From Psoroptes ovis (lineage: Eukaryota > Arthropoda > Arachnida > Sarcoptiformes > Psoroptidae): a stretch of DNA of 64,000 nt. The stretch covers positions 4,809,501-4,873,500 of the forward strand of contig PQWQ01000001.1 of NCBI GenBank assembly GCA_002943765.1, in the 5' to 3' direction. A program made the translations under genes and the position numbers. Position 1 is the stretch's first letter; every line of letters starts with the position of its first letter. Under the pieces are notes generated by a model, which worked only from the letters and a program-made list of their open reading frames with translations, searched no databases and was not told where the DNA came from. Of this stretch, positions 12,401 through 24,800 are shown in pieces.

Positions 12401-13283
12401 TCGGCCGAAGTAAAATCATCATCATCACTGTATACATCAGGACGATCAATAGATATTTTTCCACGACGTAGATTATTATTATTATTATTGACATTATTAA
12501 TATTATCTTGATTATCAATCGGTTGACTTTTTAAAGATGATATCGTAATACGAGCTAAAATTTCATTTTTTCCCATTTCTTTAATACGGCCAATTAGATC
12601 CAAGTTTTTCTCAATAATTGTTGATTTTTGTAATACTTCAACCATATCAATTAGGCCACAAGCTAAAGTTTTGTAGCCTAATTATTTACCAACAACAACA
12701 ACAACATATATCAATACAGATATATATGTGAATGTAGAATTATAATTTAATAAAAAGCAAAACAAAGAAAAAAAATCGATATAATTAGATATTGTGCAAC
12801 AACAATTTTTATAATTAGTCAAATAATTTAAACAATTTGAATATTACCTAATATAGCTTTATTTTTATATTTTTTTCTACGTTGTAATATAATCTGTAAA
12901 TGATTACGATTTCTTTTAATAAAATGTGGATATTGTAATGTAAACGATAAATCTAATTCAATTCCATATTGTTGTTGTTGTTGTTGCAGCTGATGTGATT
13001 GTTGATTTTGTTGATTATCATCATTACAATTATTAAATGGTAAAATGATTTCATTTGAACGTAGAATACGTTTTGAATTTTGCATTTTTACCGCAACCAT
13101 TATCGATTGTATATCATAATTAACGATTGATTTATTGAAAACTATACGTGTAATATTTAATGAACATAATCGAGGGATACAATCCGATGGTGTTTTATCA
13201 ATTTCCCAAGCACCGAATAATTTCATTTTAACCGGTTTACTTGACCACATTGTAGTGGATTTTGCATTGATTTTATCGGCCAT
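9443..13283 (-). CDS. PACS: Phosphofurin acidic cluster sorting protein (PACS; Drosophila KrT95D-like)
   Basis: Six exons on the minus strand: 12848-13283, 11980-12677, 11474-11902, 9972-11406, 9792-9908 and 9443-9723, giving 1131 aa in frame. Exon 1 encodes the furin (cargo)-binding region with MKLFGAWEID, CIPRLCSLNITRIVF, MVAVKMQ, SKRILRSNEI, LQYPHF and LQIILQRRKKYKNK. Exon 2 has an acidic middle region ending STPKPSLRPFF. Exon 4 holds the C-terminal domain with PIAEAMITYKDK, QVFIPF, the STPPNSPS segment and DLQVDYW. Exons 5-6 give the ending with RLVCS, IIDGVEYSGVKFFQ, PQWQTQVKFFP. PACS proteins link acidic-cluster cargo to AP-1/AP-3 and COPI in trans-Golgi and endosome sorting. Poly-Gln and poly-His runs and a Ser/Thr-rich insert enlarge this copy relative to vertebrate PACS (about 890-960 aa). 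Confidence 0.95.
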
Positions 13284-15881
13284 TTTTTTTTAAATTTAAT
13301 TTAATGAAAATTGAATTTGACAAAGGTTAAAGTTTTGTTAATTTATAAAAACAAGAAAAAAATCTTCATAGAAATTAAAAACAAATTTTTGTATAAAACG
13401 AAATGATAAACAAATTTTTAATAAAATATTTGTGCGTTATTCATTTTTGTTGTTGTTGTTGTTGTTGCATATTAGTTGATTGACTGACTGATTGATTGAT
13501 TGATTGATTAATATTATTGAATGATGTTGTTCAATGAATGCTTCATTATTATTTTAAAAAAAATCAAATGATCATATTGATGAATATGTTTCTGTCGATT
13601 ATGTTATTCGATCATTGATTATTGTTTGATGATTTAGTTGTTTAAAATTTAAATAAAATTCTTATTACATGATACATTCTATTTCATTGATATATTGCCA
13701 AAAACATTTCATTTTTCATATTAATTTTTTAAAAATATTTATTCAACAAATTAATTTCGTTGATTATTTTTTTCTCAAATAATTGAAATTTTTTTTCTTC
13801 TTCTTCTTCACATAAAATTACATATTTTTCACATGATATATCTTTGATTATAAAATAATTGTTTATGATGTATCATTGTTGATGGATGTATGGATGGATG
13901 CATAGATACATATTCATGATTTAAGCATCTCTCTCTGCAAAAACACTAATAATAAGTATCATACATTTATTACATACAGCAGGCATACGTACAGTTGAAG
14001 TTTGTTGTTTACAACATATAAATCATATCATTTGAAATTAATGCAAGTAAATACCGAAAAAAAAAATTCTTTGGAAAACTTTTTGTTTTTTCTCTGGTAT
14101 CTGACAAATAAACAAAATTTACGGGAAAAAAATGTAAATAAATAAAATCATTCATTCAGAAATTAATTTGCAATTTTGGTCTTTGGTTGGTTTGTTTGCT
14201 GTTGTTGTTGAATAATAATTTGACAATGAATTTTGGACGCAATAAATTTCATTTATTAATAATATTTTTCAAAACATTTCACATCAACTACTACCATCAA
14301 CATCCAATGGATAAATTATCATTGATTTCAATTACAATGAAAATGCATAAGCACACACATATAACGACCATAAACACTTTGAGCTGCTACATTTTTCGAT
14401 GTTGTAATCTCTTTTGATAATTTCAAAAATCAGTAATAACAACAATAACAACAACAACATACAGTTACCAGTTTTTTTTTGTATATTTCAATTATATTTT
14501 GCAACACCAACACCAACAATATCAGCAACAACAGTAGCACATTTTTTAATTAATGAAAAAAAAAATCATCGCGAAATAACAACAACGAAAACAACACCAA
14601 CAAATACATGTTAGTCATTTTTAATGCTTATAATTAAAAGCTTAAAAGTCTAAATAAAGCGTAAATGTATTCATTGAATCAATGAAATGAATGATAATAT
14701 GAATGAAATAAACAAATAAACAAATCCAAATACATATGATATATGGTGCAGCAGCATCAAATATACAGCCTGTGAACCCACCTAAAAAATGATGGCATGA
14801 AGCATTAAAAATAGTTGTTGAAACATTTATAAATAATAACAACGATTTAAGTTATATATAAATGTATTTTTTCAATGGAAAATTCTCATTGAAAACTATT
14901 GTAAATATATAATGTTTGTGTTGATTATTGTTGTTGTTGTTATTGTTGCAAATGTAAACATTAAAAGTGATAATAAGTGCACCAGAGACTCGATTGATTC
15001 AACGAGAATAGAGCATTTTTCCAAATCAAAATTTTCAATGGAGATATTTAAACAGAAACGACAGAGCAGAGTAAATATGTTGGTGTTTGTTTGTTTTTTT
15101 TTTTTGGGTATAAAAATATTTACATATGATGCTTTGGGGAAAGCTGCTTGTATACAATCAATGTAATGTGAAAAATTACAATGAAAAATGAAAAATATGT
15201 AAAATACCACCACCACCTTTTTTCTTTTATAAAAGGCTTTCACCAATCCACTTTTTCTATTTCAATCAGCCAGACTGCCATCTTGATTTTGTTTATTTCA
15301 TCGAGAAAAATAAAAATGAAAATTCAAAACAACAAAAATAATTAAAAAATTTCAATCAGGAAATTATCAATTGTCAAATGGAAAAAAATAAAGGAAATTA
15401 TAAATTATTTCCATGAATTTTTTTCATATTTGAAATTTCAATTTAAAATATGTAAAGAAACAAACGAAATTGAAAAACAACAAAAATATTTTTAATCGAA
15501 AAAAATAGAAATTTTCATTTATTAAAAATTATTGAAAAAATAATAATTATCAAATCAAAATCTCACATATTCATTTTTTTATAATAAACAAAATGAATTC
15601 ATGATTAATCATCACTTGGGTGTATGGTTGTTTTTTTCAATGATCAATGATTATAGAATTATTCGAATCAAAGAGTGAGGGCAGACGAATTATGACGAAT
15701 AAACACCTAACAAACAAACACAAAAAAAAATAAGTTGAATGAAATCTGAAAATATACATATGAAAATATATTGACAGATGAAATGTAATAATATTTGAAT
15801 TGAATTGATTTACACAATTTTGAACAAATTATTTCTTTCATAAAAATGAAAATTCGGTGTGAATCATCATCATTATTATTA
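13284..15881. other. Intergenic spacer PACS-SMARCE1
   Basis: A spacer of 2.6 kb between the PACS start and the SMARCE1 stop (both minus strand). It carries (TTG)n near 13450, (GATT)n near 13490-13508, and AAC/CAA-rich sequence near 14430-14600. A slightly more complex patch at about 14735-14815 has a short frame on the minus strand but no recognisable protein. The PACS promoter should lie at the left end. No gene is called. Confidence 0.5.
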
Positions 15882-17146
15882 TCAATTATTTATATTGTTG
15901 CTGTATTTGATTTGATTACCACCATTCGTTATCATTGATGATGAATCATTCATCGTATTACTGAGATGTGATGGTTCACTGATTGAAATCAAATTTTGTT
16001 GCAATTGTTGATTTTCTGATCGAACAACATTATTGTTCAAAGTTTCCAGTGGCATTTGTTTTTGTGGAAATTGTTGATTTAATCGTTGTTGTTGCTCAGA
16101 TTTCAACATTTCCATTGTTTTCAATAACGTTCGGCGATAATGATCTTTGATCGCTTGATCTAATTCATTTGGCGAAAAACGTTTATTCATATCGTCTTGA
16201 AATTTTTTACTCGATTCAAGCAATGAATTTTTTTTCTGTTCAAATCGTTCTTTGATTTGTTCCAATTCATCCATCATTTTTTTCTGATAAACAGTCAGCG
16301 ATTCAACTTGTCGTCGTAATATTTGTACTTTCGAATCAGATACATGACGATTTTCAGGTACAATACTTTCGGTAAAAATATCATGTATTAATTTATTATT
16401 ACGATAATAACGTGCTGCAGCCAGTTGTTTAGCTGAAAAATATTCATCGTTATCTTCCAAATTGTCCAATGATTGTAAACTAAAACGTCCATCTGTTGTG
16501 CGTTGTGGCGAATTATTATTGTTGTTATTATTATTATTATTCATAAGCATTTGATTATGTGATCGTTTTTCTCGTTTTTTATTGTTCATAATCATGCCTT
16601 CACGTTCTTCATTTTCTATTCAATAATGGGAAAAATATATTCAAATACAAGGACAGATAGTCATTATAAAAGAATTACCTTTGCTTTTTAACGTTGCTAT
16701 CCATGATTGATAAGCGGGTGAATTATGATATTGTTTCAATAATTCATTATATTCAATTTTTTCCAATTCAAATTCATCGATATAAATTTGTTTTTCATCA
16801 TCATTCAATTCACGCCACATTTGTCCAATAATTTTACTTATTTCCCATACTTTTAAATCTGGATATTGTGCTTTAACATCATCCCATACTTTTTTACTAT
16901 AACGCATATACGGTATCATTGGTTTATCTGGTGGTTTTGGTTGTTTGGTGATTGTGGCTGATGTATAATGATAGGTCGATGATGATTTAGTTGAATCCTT
17001 CAATAAAATTTGGAAATCAATGAATGATATCACAACAAGCAAACATATGAAAAACTTACATATGAATCTTTTTTTGCTGCTGCATTTTTTGTTGGATTAA
17101 AGTTTGGATGTCCATGTGTTGAAGGCATAAATGGATTGATACTCAT
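15882..17146 (-). CDS. SMARCE1: SMARCE1/BAF57 (Drosophila BAP111, dalao): SWI/SNF HMG-box subunit
   Basis: Three exons: 17060-17146, 16679-16997 and 15882-16615, giving 379 aa in frame. The N-terminus MSINPFMPSTHGHPNFNP is followed by a short linker and a single HMG box (about residues 50-120). The box runs from PKPPDKPMIPYMRYSKK through VWDDVKAQYPDLKVWEIS, IIGQMWREL and EYNELLKQYHNSPAYQ. Exon 3 has the BAF57 coiled-coil region: ESIVPENRHVSDSK, VQILRRQVESL, KMMDELEQIKERFEQKK. This protein is a core subunit of the BAP/PBAP (BAF) chromatin remodeller. It binds DNA through the HMG box and joins the complex through the coiled coil. The C-terminus is Gln/Asn-rich. An (AAT)n-coded Asn run lies near residue 160. 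The downstream end is a clear stop. Very good match. Confidence 0.95.
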
Positions 17147-18123
17147 GTTGGAAAGATTATTACTTGCTTAAGCTTGATAATGATGTGTGAACTTTTGAAT
17201 GACAATTAATATTTAATTACAAAAAACAACTATCCATAACAAAATGAATTTCACTTATTAAATACTGCGAAATTTGATCATAACATTCAAACATGCATGC
17301 ATGCAATTCAAAAACCAAAAAAAAAAAAACTCGCAATCAAAACAAAACAAAACGAAAAATGCCAAATTCATACGTTGGAGGTTATTTTTTAGGGCAGAAA
17401 ATTTATTTTCAAAAAAAAACATAACCGCGAAATTTTAGCTGAAAAAAAGTGTCTAATTTTTAAATTAATGCAAATTTAAAAATTAAAAAAAGAAAATGTC
17501 TAAAAACAATCAAAGAAAACGAAAGGAAAATACGGAAAAAAAGGGGAAAACGTGTACATTCAAATAATATATATTCCAAGGACATATGAACATTAGAAAC
17601 ATCTTAGAAACATGGTCAATAAAATACAATTAACAATTTTTCATTAAGAGAAACAACAAAAAAATTCAATTAATAATTATAATTCAGTCATTAAAAAAAA
17701 CAATGTAAACCACATGTTCATATCTTTTATCACGATCTGATTGTAATTTTTTCAAATTTCATTTTGGCTGAAGACATTAATTCAGTGTCCAATGAATGTT
17801 TGCATACATTGATGATGTTGGTTGCGAATTTGCAGATGATATTTTTGTTTCAATTCAAATCAAATTGTATTTTATTCAAATAAAAATGAAATGAATGAAA
17901 TGAAATGGGATGTGACGATGAAATGGCTGCTTGCTTGAATCATGTATCATCAATTCACATATAAATATAAAAATTATTACAATTAATTGAAAATTTTTCT
18001 TTATTTGAAATCATTTTCATTTGTGAATCTTTTACCTGTTTCCGATGAATTTTACTTTTACTATTTTTTCCCTGGATGTTTGATATTTGATTGAAAATTT
18101 TAAATTTTTGTTTTGATTCGATT
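17147..18123. other. Divergent intergenic region
   Basis: The region lies between the SMARCE1 start (minus) and the cuticle-like gene start (plus). Both promoters must lie here. It is AT-rich. I recognise no coding frame, and no TATA box or initiator stands out with confidence. Confidence 0.5.
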
Positions 18124-19530
18124 ATGTTGAAATTAATCCTAATATTTTTGATTGTTATCGTTGCATATGCAGCACAAACAAGAATCAAAATCGGAACGAA
18201 ATCATGGGGTTATCAGATTGATTTGAATCATGGCCAACAAATACGTAATGAATTCAGTGATAATAATGGTGTTACGACCGGTTATTATTTATATCGTAAT
18301 ATGAATATTAATCAAACGAAAAAAGTAAATTTTCATTGAAATTTTAAAAATATGAATATTTTCGATTTATTTTTCTGTTTATTTGAAAATTTCAAAGCTT
18401 CTTTACACCATTGATCCTAATCATCAACAACCAAATGTTGAATTTAATGTTATCAATGTAGATCATGGTGATAGTTATGATAATAATAATGATACAACAG
18501 CACAATGTTTGCCACAATCATATCCATCAAATGTAAGTAAATTTTCTTCTTTTTTGGATGAATTGATTGAAATTTTGTTTTTGTGGAATATTTTTCTTAT
18601 TGAATTTCAAAGATGACATTTGACTCTATTGATTCCAATGAAGAATTCAAAGGTCATGTAACGCTTAAAGTTGGCAATCTGTCATACAGTATTAATTTTG
18701 CAACCGGTGATAAAAGTAATTCTCGAGAAGAAATTTTGACATCAAACGGTTTATTGTATGGTCGTTATAATTTTATAACTAAAAACAGTCCAAACAATAA
18801 GATAACGGTAAATTTTTCTTCAATTTCAATTAATGAATATTCCATTTTTTAAAGAGAAAATTCTCCATTTTTTCCAATAGATAAATTATAAATACAATTC
18901 AACATCAGCTGATCCATTATTTGAAGTATCGCTATTCAAATCATCAACAGAAGATTTATCAATTAATCGTGATTATTATCATAATCATCATCATCATTAT
19001 CCTACACATCGTGATCGTGAAAGAGAACGTGATTTTTCAAACAGTATAAATTATAATCCAAGTTCAAATTTTCGGGTAATTAATTAATTAATAAAAAATT
19101 GTTTCTTATCAAAATTAATTAATTAATTTATTCACATTTTGAATATTTCAACATTCGTTTCTTCCTTGAAATTAAATATCATATCATTCATAATTGATAG
19201 GCACCATATCATAGAGGATTTGTACCAGCAACATCATCATCATCATCATCATCGCCATCAACAGGTGTTTCAGCTTCAACAGCCGCACATCGTGCAGCGG
19301 CAATAGCCCGTGCACAAGAACAAGCACGACAAGCAGTATTGGCTGAAAAATATCGAAGTAAAAATATAAATAATAATAATATTATTAATAATATCAATAA
19401 CAATAGCAACGATAGTAATAATCATCCAAATTATCATCAATACCATCATGATTCAACATCATCCAATAATAATAATAATAATAATAGTAGTTGGTATCAT
19501 AATCGAAGCAAATCATTAAATGATCCATGA
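18124..19530 (+). CDS. Secreted protein with two divergent cuticle (chitin-binding type 4)-like domains
   Basis: Five exons: 18124-18324, 18398-18532, 18613-18807, 18881-19075 and 19201-19530, giving 351 aa. All four introns are phase 0 and 73-125 bases long. The start MLKLILIFLIVIVAYAA is a clear signal peptide, so the protein is secreted. Exons 1-2 encode a segment with the spacing of arthropod RR cuticle domains: Y-x-I-D, then G-x-x-x-x-x-E-F-x-D-x-x-G-V-x-x-G-Y-Y-L-Y, then LLYTIDPNH. Exons 3-4 repeat a weaker version: LSYSINFATGDKSNSREEI, GLLYGRYNFI, KITINYKY. Exon 4 then turns His/Arg-rich, and exon 5 is Ala/Gln/Arg- then Asn/Ser-rich. I infer a structural cuticle or extracellular matrix role. 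The resemblance is at pattern level, so the family call is moderate. The exon structure itself is well supported. Confidence 0.7.
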
Positions 19531-19660
19531 ATAACAAATAATAATAATAATAATAATAATTGATAATTGAATGTCGATATGTTCGATTATTATTAATATT
19601 ATTATCATTAGTGAATTGCAATTTGTTTTTTTTCAAAAAAAAAAAATTTACAAACAATGC

Positions 19661-21709
19661 TTAACAATAATGAATTTTGGCACATATTTTACGATAAATT
19701 TCCAATAATAAATCAATATAGAAACAATTTTTTCTCATATGATCAAAACGACTGCTAGAATTCCAATGACATTGTGTCCATTGTAATTTTTCCGTATTTG
19801 TTGTGAATATAATTTCATTTAAATCATTTAACAATTTATAATGGAAACAATTTTTGAATAAATTTTTTAAATTTTCATACACTTGTTGTTTCAATTCTTC
19901 ATTTCGTGCAACTAAATTCAATATGAAAAATCCATCAATATTCAATTTTGATTTTACATTATTCAAACATTCATGTTCAATAAATTCAGGTGGTGGACAA
20001 CTGATGCCTAATTCAAGATTTTTACTATCAATATCGAATATAATAAAATCATATTTCACATCATTATTGTCATTCTTTAAATAGTTGAGACCATCATCGA
20101 TAATAACATTGATTTGTATATTTTTTCCAACATTTTGTGCAAAATTGAAATATTTTTTCGCAATACTTTCTAATAAAGGATCGATTTCAATTATTGTTAT
20201 ACGAAGATGAATATTATTTGGTAATTTTATTTGATTCGCTAAAAATGTGGCTAAACAACCACCACCTAAACCAATCATGAGTAAATTATATTCATTTTTC
20301 AAAGGTTGATTAATTAGCGATAAACCAGCTGCAATGTATTCATGATGTTCACAAGCAAGGAAATTTTTATCACATATCAATTGTTCACTTTGCTTTTTGA
20401 TAATTGATTTTAATTTAGCCTCTGATTGTATAATGTTGTAATTTTTTGAAAACACTAAACGTCTATACATTGAGCCATCGATCGATACATCTTCAACAAA
20501 CATTTTTCCATTAAATTTACTGAAACCTTCCCATAATATTTTTCGTTCACCAATATCATTATTGCCAATACTGAGAAATAGAATCTTTTCAGAAGTGGCA
20601 GGGAAAAAATCCACCAATTTAATGCTTAAATCATTTTTAATATTATCCATATCAACATATTGATGTTTATGATTACTAAGCATAACCACTGCTAAACGAT
20701 CACAATTACATTGTTTCAATAAATCTAAACGTCCTTTGCCAGTGGCAAATAACCATTCATGTTCACGGCCTTGTGGTACAATGAATATTGAACATTTAGG
20801 ATTTGATTTATTTGAATGGGATTTTTGAACGAAATAAATTCTGTAACGGCATTCATCGTTATTATTTTCAGTATCGAATAATTCAATATTGAAATTTTCA
20901 TCATTTATCATTTTACCATTACGTATCATATATTTTAGCAATTCCATGTGTTGACATGTCAGTATTGTATTTCGAAGTTCGGAAATATTTTTAATTTTTT
21001 CAAATTTTTTTCCATTACCAGCCATAGCTAATTCGATATATGATTCAGGTAATTTCGTTTTCATTTTCAAACAATTGATAAGGAATACTGGAAAATTGAC
21101 ACTATCTTTGTCTCTTTGCTCATTTGATCGCTTGCTATTTATTTGACAACGATGTATACGACATAACCAATTTTGCTGTTGCTGATTCAACACGAACCAA
21201 TTCAATAATTTATCCAAAACATTTTCCTGTAGCAATGAAATACAAATATATCGACCAAAATATTTCATTACTCTTGATATTTCAGCAAACATTTTGTCTA
21301 TGTCCACTTGATTATCAGAACAAACAGCATCTAACGTGCTTTTATCAAGAACAATATTGAATTTTTCATTTTCAAATTTCATTTCTAACATATCCATGCA
21401 TTCAAATCGTAGTTTTTCACGTGCAATGCCATTTTGTTTATACTTTTTGATCATTTTTTCTATGACAATTTCACTGATGTCAATATTGTAATTATTTTCA
21501 TAGCCATCATCATAAAGATCGATGCTCAATGTTGAATTACCACAACCAATCACAAGAATTTGATCATTTATTTTGATATATTGCAACAATAATGATTTAA
21601 TATCTTCATAATCACCATACCATTCAAATGATTGCTGTCTTTTTTTGAAAAATTTATTCCAATATTCTTTGGTTGCAAATTCTTTTGATGTTTTTGGCAA
21701 AAGATCCAT
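19661..21709 (-). CDS. METTL13: METTL13 (eEF1A lysine and N-terminal methyltransferase)
   Basis: Single exon, 682 aa, close to the 699 aa of the human protein. It has two class I methyltransferase domains. The N-terminal one starts LLPKTSKEFATKEYWNKFF and has motif I ILVIGCGNSTLS (about residues 51-62) and LDKSTLDAVCSD (about 121-132). The C-terminal, spermidine-synthase-like one has LLMIGLGGGCLATF (about residue 473), IEIDPLLESIAKKYF and a YDFIIFDID strand. In human the C-terminal domain methylates the N-terminus of eEF1A and the N-terminal domain methylates Lys55, tuning translation. Both SAM-binding motifs are intact. It sits 164 bases downstream of the NUP188 stop on the same strand. The gene is intronless as read. 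Confidence 0.95.
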   Translation of the reverse strand: MDLLPKTSKEFATKEYWNKFFKKRQQSFEWYGDYEDIKSLLLQYIKINDQILVIGCGNSTLSIDLYDDGYENNYNIDISEIVIEKMIKKYKQNGIAREKLRFECMDMLEMKFENEKFNIVLDKSTLDAVCSDNQVDIDKMFAEISRVMKYFGRYICISLLQENVLDKLLNWFVLNQQQQNWLCRIHRCQINSKRSNEQRDKDSVNFPVFLINCLKMKTKLPESYIELAMAGNGKKFEKIKNISELRNTILTCQHMELLKYMIRNGKMINDENFNIELFDTENNNDECRYRIYFVQKSHSNKSNPKCSIFIVPQGREHEWLFATGKGRLDLLKQCNCDRLAVVMLSNHKHQYVDMDNIKNDLSIKLVDFFPATSEKILFLSIGNNDIGERKILWEGFSKFNGKMFVEDVSIDGSMYRRLVFSKNYNIIQSEAKLKSIIKKQSEQLICDKNFLACEHHEYIAAGLSLINQPLKNEYNLLMIGLGGGCLATFLANQIKLPNNIHLRITIIEIDPLLESIAKKYFNFAQNVGKNIQINVIIDDGLNYLKNDNNDVKYDFIIFDIDSKNLELGISCPPPEFIEHECLNNVKSKLNIDGFFILNLVARNEELKQQVYENLKNLFKNCFHYKLLNDLNEIIFTTNTEKLQWTQCHWNSSSRFDHMRKNCFYIDLLLEIYRKICAKIHYC

Positions 21710-21873
21710 GATTTGAAAAATTATGAAAAAAAAATCATGAAAAAATTAAAACACATGGTTTAGTAAGCATGACTAACATCGATTTTATTTGCGATATGAT
21801 CGATACTATGAAGACATTTAAAAATTTAAATTTGACATTTGTCAATTTTATTTTTAATTTTGCTTAACAGAAA

Positions 21874-24800
21874 TCAATTCAATATATTTTCCATTAATTT
21901 AAATATTAATTTTATAAAAGGACGTTCAGACAAATTAGCCGATGCTTGATGATGAATGGATAATTTAGGCGTCGGAGAAGCTTTAAGCATTGAAGATGAT
22001 GATGTTTGTCTACGCGGATAAAGTGGATGATGTGATGTCTTCAAATTAGATTTAAATGTGTTCTATGAAAATATAAAAAAATGAATGGGTGAAAAAAAAA
22101 TAAAATGATTAATTGTCAAAATTTATACTAACCAATTCATTGTTGATTTCATGAAAAAATCTTTGCTCATCATTCAAATTGATTTTTTGAAATGAATATT
22201 TGGCAATAAATGTTTGTATGAAAAACAATAATAATGACAATTCCAATAATGATAATTGAGAATTGAAGCTTTTAAAATCAATATTTATATTTTCACTCGA
22301 TTTTTTACAATCTTTTTCTTGTTTAATGAGAAAGTTTATCAAACTTGCCAATGATCCGAATGTCAAAATGTCATTAGAATCAATATTTGGATAAGAAAAA
22401 TTAATTGATAGTAGCAAATTCATTTGCTTTGAATCATTATTGTCTTTTGATGTGAAAATTTTCGAACAGTCATATGGTATTTCATTTGAAATTAATTCCA
22501 ATATTTCTGGTGATATATTGAGAATATATTTCATAGATTTCAATAGCATTTTGATTAACATTGTTTGCAATTGTTCACTGAAATCTATTTCTTTCGATTT
22601 ATTATCTTCATCATTATTATTACTATTATCACGAAAGGTTTTGATCATTAATGATGGCCGTAGTAGAAATGAAATCATGACATTACTTGAAAGCAAAATT
22701 TGATTTGTGATCAAGTAAAATGATGATGGATGCGTTTGTTTCCATTGTTTCGAATATTTGGATGTTAATGATAATAATTCTAGAATTGATTGTATCAAGT
22801 TGATCAAATTTTTCGTAGGTTTTCGACGAAATTCTTCGAATAATTTCTGGAATATATTCATATAAATTGCTATAAAAGTGATACAATTTTCAATGAAATA
22901 ATGTTTGAGATTAATAATCATATTATTCACGATTGGAATCATTTGTGATAATATAATAATATCATAGTTATTATTATAATCAATTTCATCAATATTATTA
23001 TTGTCATTATTCAATTTTACTTCTGAAAAATTCAATACAAATTGTTCGATTAAATTCATAGTATTCATTAAATTCGACCCATTTACAGTCAATGATAATG
23101 TAATGAAATAAAGCATCATCAATTGTACTAAATCCAAATGTAAACGTTTATGTATGAAATAAATGAACATATTTTGTATTTGTTCATTTATGCTAAAATA
23201 TTTTAATATTTTCAAATATCTCAATTCATTTTTTACCATCATTGATTTTTGTTGCATTAATTTAACAATAATTGATATGTAAACAATAATCAATCGTTTT
23301 TCTAGCTGTAAATTTTGCTGTTGGCGATTTTGAAGACTTTGTTGTTTATTCATTAAACGAAATGAATTGTTCAACAATTCTACGATTGAATAAAATAAAT
23401 CTTGATTATTTTGATGATCATTGTCTGATGATGATGATGATGATTGTTGTTGTTCATTGATCAATTTGATAGCAAATACACCGATCGATATTTGTGAATT
23501 TAATGATATTTGATCTTTATGTTTGACAATTTGTTTGAAAATTTTATTAATCATTTCATATGAAAACTCATCCATCATTTTATTCGATATCGATGTCAAA
23601 ATGATCGGTAATAGATTGGAGAATTTATTCATCAATATATTCATTGTTTTTGTTATCGGAATATCATCATTTTCAATTAATATGAAAATATATTGTAGCA
23701 CATCATTGATGATTTTCTTCACCTTTGATTCATCTGATTTTTTGGCAATGAATTTAATCCATGATGTAATGAAATCACGCCAACCATCGATGAAATTAAT
23801 AAAATTATTATCGATTGAATTTCGCCGATCATTACTAATTGAATTGAATATATGACTGGAAAAATTTTCCAAAACATTTTCATCGATAATTTTGGTAAGA
23901 ATTTTCTTTAAATTGTCATTCAAATTATCACATTTTTCAAGCATTTTAACATAATGTATTTCATGTGATAATATTTTCAATATAAAACTGCATAATGAAT
24001 TATCTATTTCATATGTTTGTTTATTTTTATCTTTGTCATCTTTATTTTTGAATAATGGAAACGTTAATAAAAGCCAAAATTTTTCATACGATTTCAATTT
24101 ATTCATGGCCAATAGATTTGGTTTTAGCCAAAACTTGACAATAAATTGTAAAGTTGCATAATGAAATTCATATGGACAATGATATATTCCATCATATTTT
24201 TCTTCCAAAACATTAATAATCGATGCCAATACACTGATTTGTTGCTGTTGATCTTTATTACTACTCTCATTATTACCAATATTACCATTTGATGATGCAT
24301 TTAAAAACATTTCAGCTAAACCTGGCTGATATTCGACACATGCTGATAAGAAATTCAATAATGCAATTTTAAAATTTATATCTTCAGTCACTTTTTCTAA
24401 ACGACATAAAAAATGATCACGTATAAATTCAGTTTGTGAGCCAAAACAAGCCAACATTGACATTGGAAATTTAAAGGCCAATTGATTGATCAGTTGTAGT
24501 GCATTGATTGCCAAATGTATGTCATATTTTTGACATATAAAATGAATAAATATCAATAACATATTCGGATTATTATTATTGGTGGATGAAAAAATTATTT
24601 TTTCAATCACAGATTTATCTTTTGATGATGATAATTTTGAAATTTCAGAATATATTTCCAATAGATAACATAATATTGATATCGATGTACGTATACTGAT
24701 TATTTGATCATCTTCAACCAATAAAAATTCATTTCCAGAATTTTGTATTTTTTGTTTGACAACTTCTTCACCATTTTTGATTATCGATAATAATTGTTCA

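Noticed and set aside
14642..14842. Minus-strand frame with a Cys/Gly patch
   Set aside because: Slightly higher complexity but no family resemblance and no clear splice partners.
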